Shown here in pieces: positions 57,700 to 64,000 of a stretch of DNA of 64,000 nucleotides. Location of the stretch: contig CP001673.1 of NCBI GenBank assembly GCA_000023725.1, forward strand, positions 382,342 through 446,341, read 5' to 3'. The translations under genes were made by a program, and so were the position numbers. Position 1 is the first letter of the stretch. Each line of letters starts with the position of its first letter. The DNA comes from Flavobacteriaceae bacterium 3519-10. GTDB taxonomy: Bacteria > Bacteroidota > Bacteroidia > Flavobacteriales > Weeksellaceae. The notes beneath the pieces are model-generated. The model worked only from the letters and a program-made list of their open reading frames with translations. It ran no database searches and was not told the DNA's origin.

Positions 57700-59496
57700 A
57701 TGAATTCCAATCTCGAACTTCAGCTGAAAACCTTACCCTCAGAACCGGGCGTTTATCGGTATTACGATAAAAACGACCAACTTCTGTACGTAGGGAAGGC
57801 GAAGCATCTGAAGAAAAGAGTGTTGTCTTATTTTAATAAAAATCTTCCGGGTTACCGTACGCGGATTATGGTCGCGAAGATCCATCGGCTGGAGACCACC
57901 ATCGTCCCTAGTGAATACGATGCTTTATTACTCGAAAATAATTTAATTAAGGAACATCAGCCATTCTATAACGTAATGCTGAAAGATGACAAATCCTATC
58001 CCTGGATTTGCATTAAAAACGAAGATTTCCCGCGGATATTCCTCACCCGGACCATGATAAAGGATGGCTCGGAGTATTATGGCCCCTATGCAAGGGTGCG
58101 TCCCGCCAAGGTTTTGCTCGATACGATCAAACATATCTATAAGTTAAGAACCTGCACGTTGAATCTTTCGCCGCCTAAAATCGCCGAAGGAAAATATAAA
58201 GTGTGTCTTGAGTTTCATATCAAAAACTGTCAGGGACCTTGTGAAATGCTCGAATCCAAGGAAGATTACGACCTCAAAATTGATGCGATACGCGGAATAA
58301 TTAAAGGCGACTTTAAGAGGGCAAAAGAATATCTCGTCAATCAGATGATGAAATATGCTGAAAACCTGCAGTTTGAGGACGCCCATGTGGTGAAGGAAAG
58401 GCTGGATATGCTCGAAAATTATCAACACAAACACACGGTGGTAAACCCAAATATAGACGACGTGGATGTGTTTGGGATGACAAGCGACGAAACGGCTGCC
58501 TATGTGAATTACTTCAAGATCCAGAACGGCAATATCATCCAAAGTTTTACGACCGAGATAAAAAAGATTCTCGACGAAAGTGATGAAGACATTCTGGAAG
58601 AAGCCATGATTGAAATCCGTCAGAAATTCAATTCAGATTCCAAAGAAATTCTTTTGCCATTTCATCTTACGCTCGAGATTCCGAACGTTAAACTCATCGT
58701 TCCGAAGGTTGGGGATAAAAAAAGGATTGTGGAACTTTCGGAGAAAAACGCCAAAGAATACCGCATCGAAAAACTTAAAGCCGTACAGATTGTAGATCCC
58801 GAAAGGCATACCAACCGAATCATGGCAGAAATGCAGAAACTCTTGCGCATGCCTGTCGAGCCCCGTCATATCGAAGGTTTCGACAACTCAAATATTCAGG
58901 GAACAAATCCCGTTTCGGCCTGTGTTGTGTTTAAAAACGGTAAACCCAGCAAGGCTGATTACCGTATATTTCATCCCAAAACCGTTGAAGGGGCGAATGA
59001 TTTTGCGACAATGGAGGAAGTGATACACCGGCGCTACCGCAGGCTTTTAGAAGAAAATTCGCCGTTGCCTCAACTGATTTTGATCGATGGTGGAAAGGGC
59101 CAGCTCTCGTCGGCTGTTAAAAGTTTAAAACTGCTGGGATTATACGGTAAAATCACGATCATAGGTATCGCCAAACGTTTGGAAGAGATATATTTTCCTG
59201 AGGATCCGATTCCACTTTACCTTGATAAGAAATCGGAAACGCTGAAGATTTTGCAGCGGGTGCGCGACGAATCTCACCGTTTTGGCGTGAAACATCACCG
59301 TACGCGCAGAAAAAATTCAACCATAAAATCTGAACTCGAAGAGATTCCGGGCATCGGTGAAAAAGCCGTTGATTTACTTCTAAGCAAACTGAAATCTGTA
59401 AAGCGCGTGAAAGAATCTTCGCGCGAAACCCTTGAGGAAATTTTAGGTAAAAGCCGCGGTGGTTTGGTTTGGGAATATTTTAATACGCCAGAATAA
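57700..59496 (+). CDS. uvrC: Excinuclease ABC subunit C
   Basis: UvrC makes both incisions around a damaged base in nucleotide excision repair. ATG 57700 gives 598 residues. The N-terminal GIY-YIG nuclease has PGVYRYYDKNDQLLYVGKAKHLKKR (residues 16-40); the UvrB-contact UVR motif is MKYAENLQFEDAHVVKERL near residue 215; the RNase-H-like C-terminal nuclease carries EGFDNSNIQGTNPVSACVVF (Asp near 390) and LILIDGGKGQLSSA; the helix-hairpin-helix IPGIGEKAVDLLLSKLKSVKR is near the end. The 3' end overlaps the convergent gene by 17 bases. Confidence 0.96.
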   Translation: MNSNLELQLKTLPSEPGVYRYYDKNDQLLYVGKAKHLKKRVLSYFNKNLPGYRTRIMVAKIHRLETTIVPSEYDALLLENNLIKEHQPFYNVMLKDDKSYPWICIKNEDFPRIFLTRTMIKDGSEYYGPYARVRPAKVLLDTIKHIYKLRTCTLNLSPPKIAEGKYKVCLEFHIKNCQGPCEMLESKEDYDLKIDAIRGIIKGDFKRAKEYLVNQMMKYAENLQFEDAHVVKERLDMLENYQHKHTVVNPNIDDVDVFGMTSDETAAYVNYFKIQNGNIIQSFTTEIKKILDESDEDILEEAMIEIRQKFNSDSKEILLPFHLTLEIPNVKLIVPKVGDKKRIVELSEKNAKEYRIEKLKAVQIVDPERHTNRIMAEMQKLLRMPVEPRHIEGFDNSNIQGTNPVSACVVFKNGKPSKADYRIFHPKTVEGANDFATMEEVIHRRYRRLLEENSPLPQLILIDGGKGQLSSAVKSLKLLGLYGKITIIGIAKRLEEIYFPEDPIPLYLDKKSETLKILQRVRDESHRFGVKHHRTRRKNSTIKSELEEIPGIGEKAVDLLLSKLKSVKRVKESSRETLEEILGKSRGGLVWEYFNTPE

Positions 59497-60268
59497 CAGT
59501 CTCTTCAAATACTTCTTTCTTGTAACTTCCGTCCTGAGCCGCTATTTCAATTACAATGTTTCCATTTTCAAGATATCCTAAAGTCTGCGTACCATCCTGT
59601 AGTTGAACTCGGTACACCTCTTTTTTAGTAGACTCTTTAAAAATCGCATACGGCATCGAATTATTCGGACTAGCCAAAATAAACTGATTTTCTGAAATAT
59701 GAATCCGGTTTAAATTTAATGTACCGTTACTGAAAGTTTGGGCTTTGCTTCCGGTTTTTACATTGCTTTTTTGGGTTTGGCTTAATGTTGATTTCACAGG
59801 TTCGGCTGCAATTGCTACGTTCTGTTTTGGAGTTACATTGTTAACTGCCAATTTCTCAGGATTTGAAGCAGGCAGATTTCTTAATGCTACATTTAAAGCA
59901 TCTTTAAATCCGGGCTCATAATCTTTGATGCTTGATTTCCCTTCCAAGGATGCAATTATTTTCTGGTTACATTCTGTAAAATCGATGCGTAGTTTGTTTT
60001 TGAGGAAGCTGCTGCTGTTATGTAGATCTGCCTGGAGCACGCTACAGGGGTTGCTCTTTGCGGGTTCCGGCCACAAACTGCTTTCGCCGCATATCGGTAC
60101 GTAGTTTTTTGCTTTTAGTTTTGAATTGAGCAGATCCTGTAGGCCGAATTTATTGCCTGCGAAATCTTTCGGCTGATCAGAAATGAAAATATAACTGTAA
60201 TCGGAGATTTGCTGGGCAAAAGTGTTCATCATCGAAAACACGACCAACAGAGATAGGATACGTTTCAT
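59480..60268 (-). CDS. Exported protein of unknown function
   Basis: 262 residues with a signal peptide (KRILSLLVVFSMMNTFAQQ). The N-terminal half has repeated cysteine-containing stretches (VPICGESSLWPEPAKSNPCSV), and the C-terminal half is beta-rich (NRIHISENQFILASPNNSMPYAIFK, RVQLQDGTQTLGYL). No family recognised. It lies just before the PorV-like gene on the same strand with a 26-base gap, so the two are probably cotranscribed and may share an envelope role. Confidence 0.7.
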   Translation of the reverse strand: MKRILSLLVVFSMMNTFAQQISDYSYIFISDQPKDFAGNKFGLQDLLNSKLKAKNYVPICGESSLWPEPAKSNPCSVLQADLHNSSSFLKNKLRIDFTECNQKIIASLEGKSSIKDYEPGFKDALNVALRNLPASNPEKLAVNNVTPKQNVAIAAEPVKSTLSQTQKSNVKTGSKAQTFSNGTLNLNRIHISENQFILASPNNSMPYAIFKESTKKEVYRVQLQDGTQTLGYLENGNIVIEIAAQDGSYKKEVFEETVILAY

Positions 60269-60294
60269 TTAAGCTGAATTTTAGTAAAGATATA

Positions 60295-61380
60295 TTAATT
60301 CCGGAAATCGCCCATATCAAGCTTCAGAGAAAAGAAATTCGAAAAGAAATTTGAGCCTCCAACTCCCGAATTGGTGATCGCATAATCCAGCGTTAAGCCC
60401 TGATATTTAATGCCGATACCCGCGCTTGGCTGGAAAGAAACATTTCTTTTAAGGTCTTCAATGTCAGTAATCGTCTGAAACCGGTTTACACCCACGCGCA
60501 CAAAAATCATGTCCTGAAATCTCAGTTCCGCGCCGGCATAGGGAGTTATGCTTGCAAAATCCGTTGAAATCAGCGCGGCGGTTTTTGCAAAGTCAATATT
60601 TAATCCTGCTTCGGGAGTCAGTTCAAGATCGCGGTTAATTTCAAAGTTCCTGCTCACGCCAAGATTCAGTTTTGGCATTGTAATTTCCAGTTTGTCGGCC
60701 GGTGCCGGATTAAACTCTTCGCCATTTACAACGGTTGAAAGTTCGTCCTGATTAATCGTCCAGAAATTAACGGTTGTTGTGGCATCGCGAAGCATCGCAC
60801 CATAGTTCCAACCCGAATCGCTGTTGTAAAGCGCGCCCAAATCGAACCCGAAACCATATCCGCTCGCAAATTTGCCAACATTTCTGTAAACCAATTTGGC
60901 ATTTACACCCACGGCCAGACGATGGTTGCCGCCCGGTCTGAATGCATACGAAATCAGCGCAGCGTAATCCGATTGTGAGAAGCTTGTGATTTTATCGTAA
61001 TCAATATTTCCTTCCGAGTCGATAAGTTGGGTCGTGTTTAAGATGTTGTCGACACCAAGACGTACGAGTGAAATTGCGAAAACCCCGCCGTTGTTATCAA
61101 GCGGTTTGGCAAAGGCCAGATAATCGTATTTCGCGATCGATTCAAAATATTCAGCATGCATCGCTGCGCCCTGCCAGTCGCGATCTACACCGATCAGGCC
61201 AGCAGGATTCCACATCGGCGAATATACATCGTTCTGGCTCGAAAGTACCGCGCCACCCATTGCAAGGCCACGCGCGCCGGCCCCGATATTCAGAAATTCA
61301 TTTGAATATTTACGCACAATCTGCGCTTCAGAGAAGATTCCCGAAAATATTAGAAGTGCAAGAAATATATTTTTCATCAA
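60295..61380 (-). CDS. PorV-type outer-membrane barrel (T9SS-related)
   Basis: 361 residues: signal peptide (FLALLIFSGIFSEAQ), then ARGLAMGGAVLSSQNDVYSPMWNPAGL, the hallmark of the PorV/PorQ/UPF0164 family, and many barrel strands. Two start codons, 61380 (ATG-ATG) or 61377, are equally possible. PorV proteins are shuttle or attachment parts of the type IX system, and Flavobacteriia commonly carry paralogues (PorV2 type), so this one may bind a subset of cargo. It overlaps the upstream EamA gene by four bases. Confidence 0.85.
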   Translation of the reverse strand: MMKNIFLALLIFSGIFSEAQIVRKYSNEFLNIGAGARGLAMGGAVLSSQNDVYSPMWNPAGLIGVDRDWQGAAMHAEYFESIAKYDYLAFAKPLDNNGGVFAISLVRLGVDNILNTTQLIDSEGNIDYDKITSFSQSDYAALISYAFRPGGNHRLAVGVNAKLVYRNVGKFASGYGFGFDLGALYNSDSGWNYGAMLRDATTTVNFWTINQDELSTVVNGEEFNPAPADKLEITMPKLNLGVSRNFEINRDLELTPEAGLNIDFAKTAALISTDFASITPYAGAELRFQDMIFVRVGVNRFQTITDIEDLKRNVSFQPSAGIGIKYQGLTLDYAITNSGVGGSNFFSNFFSLKLDMGDFRN

Positions 61381-62270
61381 ATGTCTAAATTGTTTGTTTT
61401 TGCGCTTTTCCGGGCCTTAATTACGCCGTTAATCACGATAGCGGATATCATAACGACTGACGCAATATAAAAGACCGGGCTCATCTGCTCGGATTCTCCA
61501 AAGATAAAGAAAGCCAGAATAATCCCGTAAACCGGCTCCAGATTAATGGTTAATATCAGCGTGAATGGCGAAATATACTTCATCAGACTCACAGATTCGA
61601 GCATCGGATACGCCGTAAAAACGCCTGCCAATAATATGACTAACGCCAAATCGCGGTAACTTATTTCAATTACGTCCCAAATTTGGCCGGTCAGCATGTA
61701 AAATAAGCTCAGAATTAAAAAGCCGGAGAAAATTTCGTAGAAAATAATATTGCCGGAACTGGTTTTCCCGTAGATTTTCCCGTTATAAACCTGAAATATC
61801 GTTCCGAAAAGTGCGGTAAGTACGCCAAAGAAAATCCCTTCCTTATACTGAAATTCGGTTTTAAATATCATCCCCATGCAGATTACGATAACAATCCCGA
61901 TGATGACTTCCGAAATATCTATTTTTCTTTTAAAGATGATGGGCTCAAGAACAGAAGTGAACAACGTGGACAGTGACAGGCAACTTAATGCAATGGAAAC
62001 ATTAGAAACTTTTATCGAATAGAAGAAGCACAGCCAGTGGAAGCCCATAAAACCTCCAATCATCACGAGCTGCGCCAAAAGTTTTCGTGGTACCCTAAGG
62101 CTGCGCTTTTTAAAAACCCTGAAAAACAGAAACAGAATTGCCGATGCAAAAAACATACGGTAGAAAACCAGCACGTGCGCGTTGGCATGGATCAGTTTGC
62201 CCAAAATAGCTGTGAAGCCCCATAAAAAGACAATTACATGCAATCTGAATAAGGCCGAATTTTTATACAC
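61377..62270 (-). CDS. EamA-family (DMT) transporter
   Basis: 297 residues with ten predicted helices in two EamA repeats, typical of drug/metabolite transporters. Start GTG 62270 (MYKNSALFRLHVIVFLWGFTAILGKL). Landmarks: GFMGFHWLCFFYSIKVSNVSIALSCLSLSTLFTSVLEPI in the first half (shown as separate motifs) and TLILTINLEPVYGIILAFFIFGESEQMSP in the second. Substrate unknown. A TAGATTTG box at 62300-62293 on the minus strand suggests its promoter. The PorV-type gene overlaps its end, so they are cotranscribed. Confidence 0.87.
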   Translation of the reverse strand: MYKNSALFRLHVIVFLWGFTAILGKLIHANAHVLVFYRMFFASAILFLFFRVFKKRSLRVPRKLLAQLVMIGGFMGFHWLCFFYSIKVSNVSIALSCLSLSTLFTSVLEPIIFKRKIDISEVIIGIVIVICMGMIFKTEFQYKEGIFFGVLTALFGTIFQVYNGKIYGKTSSGNIIFYEIFSGFLILSLFYMLTGQIWDVIEISYRDLALVILLAGVFTAYPMLESVSLMKYISPFTLILTINLEPVYGIILAFFIFGESEQMSPVFYIASVVMISAIVINGVIKARKSAKTNNLDI

Positions 62271-62631
62271 CGCTGATTTTTTTTGAGTTGTGCAAATCTA
62301 CAAATCACTTTCCGAATTTTGCTGATATTTTACTTGGTGGCCGCTGCACAAAACACAAAAACCCCAAAAATCTGTGAGAATTTTTGGGGCTTTCAAATAA
62401 TAAACTATTAAAAAAATAAACTAGGAACCGAACTTTAAATAAAATTCACGAAACTATTTTAGGATTTCTGATTATGAAACGTAATCTGCGCCTCAATATT
62501 TTGCAGTTATTTATTTTTTTATGTTAAATATTTCTTAATAAAAATCTGATTGTCAGATGATTTGCTGTGCGCGCCGATCCGATGCCGGAAATTTTCTTAA
62601 AATCTTTATCTTTAGCGCAAATATTGAGATA
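62271..62631. other. Intergenic region between divergent genes with orphan hairpin
   Basis: 361 bases. The minus-strand -7 box of the EamA gene is near 62293-62300. A terminator-like hairpin is at 62362-62389 (see findings). From 62390 to 62600 the DNA is AT-rich with no ORF over 20 codons. Confidence 0.5.
62362..62389 (-). terminator. Orphan terminator-like hairpin
   Basis: CCCCAAAAAT (62362-62371) pairs with ATTTTTGGGG (62380-62389), with GTTTTTGTGTTTT following on the minus strand. No recognised gene ends here: both neighbours point away from it. It may end an unseen small RNA or mark a relic. Confidence 0.55.
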
Positions 62632-64000
62632 ATGGATTTGGAATTCAACAAAAGAGAAGATCAGAATAAACTTAAGCTCGCTGAAATAAACCGCCTGCTG
62701 GCTCAGATAAAAAAGGGTGGTGGCGAACAGCGTCTTCAGAAGCAGCGCGACGAGGGCAAACTCACCGCCCGCGAAAGAATTGAATATCTTCTTGATAAAA
62801 ATTCTGAATCGATCGAAATTGGCGCGTTTGCTGGTTTCGAAATGTACGAAGAGCATGGCGGCTGTCCCGGTGGTGGCGTCATTGTGGTGATGGGCTATGT
62901 TTCGGGGAAGCAATGTCTTGTGGTAGCGAACGATGCTTCTGTAAAAGCCGGTGCCTGGTTTCCGATCACCGCAAAGAAAAATCTGCGTGCCCAGGAAATC
63001 TCAATGGAAAACCGGCTGCCGATTATTTATCTCGTAGATTCGGCAGGCGTCTATCTACCGATGCAGGACGAAATTTTCCCCGATAAAGAACATTTCGGCA
63101 GAATCTTCAGAAACAATGCGAAGATGAGCGCGATGGGCATCATCCAGATCTCCGCGGTGATGGGCAGTTGCGTGGCCGGCGGTGCGTACCTCCCAATTAT
63201 GAGTGACGAAGCGATGATCGTGGATAAGACGGGCTCTATTTTTCTTGCCGGAAGTTACCTGGTAAAAGCGGCTATTGGTGAAAATATCGATAACGAAACA
63301 TTGGGCGGCGCGACCACACATTGCGAAATCTCTGGCGTTACCGACTATAAAGCCAAAGACGATCAGGATGCCTTGAACCGTATTAAAAATATCATGAAAT
63401 CAATCGGTAGCTATGAAAAAGCGGGCTTTGACCGCATTGAAAGTTTCCCGCCGAAAGAAAAAATCGAGAATATTTTTGGTCACATGCCGGATTCCAGGGC
63501 TGATCAGTACGATACTTTCAACATCATTAAATGTTTAGTGGATCATTCAGAATTCGAAGAATATAAGCCCGATTACGGCAAAACTATAATCTGTGCAACC
63601 GCCAGAATCGATGGCTGGAGCGTTGGAATTGTTGCCAACCAGAGAAAACTCGTAAAGAACGGCAAAGGCGAAATGCAGTTTGGCGGCGTGATCTATTCCG
63701 ATTCAGCGGATAAAGCCACGCGGTTTATCGCCAACTGCAATCAACGGAAAATCCCGCTTATTTTCCTTCAGGATGTCACCGGTTTTATGGTCGGTTCCAA
63801 GTCTGAGCATGGCGGAATTATTAAAGACGGGGCAAAAATGGTGAACGCTGTAGCCAATTCGGTGGTGCCGAAATTCACCGTAATCACCGGCAATTCTTAC
63901 GGTGCAGGAAATTATGCAATGTGCGGAAAAGCCTACGACCCGAGACTTATTGTTGCCTGGCCGTGGAGCGATCTGGCGGTAATGGGTGGAAGCCAGGCTG
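62632..64000 (+). CDS. Acyl-CoA carboxylase beta (carboxyltransferase) subunit, 5' part
   Basis: The gene runs off the right edge; 456 codons are visible from ATG 62632. The beta subunit transfers carboxyl groups from biotin to an acyl-CoA. Two crotonase-fold halves are seen: residues ~20-270 and ~290-456. VFEMYEEHGGCPGGG-like N-terminal sequence, PITAKKNLRAQEIS, LVDSAGVYLPMQDEIFPDKEHFGRIF and SCVAGGAYLP match the methylcrotonyl-CoA carboxylase type more than propionyl-CoA types, suggesting leucine or isoprenoid catabolism; this needs the rest of the gene to settle. Promoter box poor (TATCTTTA near 62607-62614). Confidence 0.9.
   Translation, partial: MDLEFNKREDQNKLKLAEINRLLAQIKKGGGEQRLQKQRDEGKLTARERIEYLLDKNSESIEIGAFAGFEMYEEHGGCPGGGVIVVMGYVSGKQCLVVANDASVKAGAWFPITAKKNLRAQEISMENRLPIIYLVDSAGVYLPMQDEIFPDKEHFGRIFRNNAKMSAMGIIQISAVMGSCVAGGAYLPIMSDEAMIVDKTGSIFLAGSYLVKAAIGENIDNETLGGATTHCEISGVTDYKAKDDQDALNRIKNIMKSIGSYEKAGFDRIESFPPKEKIENIFGHMPDSRADQYDTFNIIKCLVDHSEFEEYKPDYGKTIICATARIDGWSVGIVANQRKLVKNGKGEMQFGGVIYSDSADKATRFIANCNQRKIPLIFLQDVTGFMVGSKSEHGGIIKDGAKMVNAVANSVVPKFTVITGNSYGAGNYAMCGKAYDPRLIVAWPWSDLAVMGGSQA

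Overview
This window comes from the chromosome of a Bacteroidota bacterium of the class Flavobacteriia, most likely the Chryseobacterium/Kaistella/Epilithonimonas side of Weeksellaceae. The evidence is the SprA and PorV-type genes of gliding and type IX secretion (T9SS), several secreted proteins with T9SS C-terminal sorting domains, promoters of the TTG-N19-TAnnTTTG kind, start codons without Shine-Dalgarno sequences, and the 16S rRNA itself. The 16S 3' end carries an altered anti-Shine-Dalgarno core (UCUCA where CCUCC is usual). No prophage, insertion sequence or CRISPR array was seen; most of the window is core chromosome.

Layout. 1-3.9 kb: end of a lamin-tail/T9SS protein, a DUF1989 plus YqcI/YcgG (GntA-like) gene pair, a metallo-beta-lactamase-fold lipoprotein and a divergent outer-membrane barrel. 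4-9.2 kb: ruvC, a DUF4407 membrane protein, and a copper nitrite reductase operon (nirK, formylglycine-enzyme-like lipoprotein, SCO-like copper lipoprotein). 9.3-12.7 kb: exported proteins, including two phage-tail-collar-fold paralogues, the second cut short by an in-frame stop. 12.8-24.5 kb: guaB, ruvA, the giant sprA, folE and cysS. 24.6-34 kb: 4-alpha-glucanotransferase, a Tyr-rich exported protein, a CpxP-like protein, ferritin, DsbD, tilS and an OmpA-family lipoprotein. 34-39.3 kb: O-methyltransferase, NlpC/P60 peptidase, DUF1648 protein, Kdo transferase, an unknown gene with a GT2 glycosyltransferase, and a lipocalin-like lipoprotein. 39.4-48.4 kb: leuS and a Ton energy cluster (ExbB, two ExbD, TonB) followed by a tiny membrane protein, a PstS-like lipoprotein and a TPR protein.

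48.7-54.7 kb is a complete rRNA operon: four tandem promoters, 16S, tRNA-Ile(GAT), tRNA-Ala(TGC), 23S, 5S and terminator. Long complementary sequences flank both 16S and 23S as processing stems, and a boxA-like motif precedes each. 54.8-64 kb: hutH with a DUF2059 protein, an unknown secreted protein, uvrC, an unknown exported protein, a PorV-type barrel, an EamA transporter and the start of an acyl-CoA carboxylase beta subunit that runs off the window.

The strongest point of biology is translation. The altered anti-SD, the absence of SD motifs before the starts inspected, and several promoters whose -7 box ends only 3-5 bases before the start codon (ruvC, uvrC, the 65-residue protein) all suggest initiation without SD pairing and perhaps from leaderless messages.
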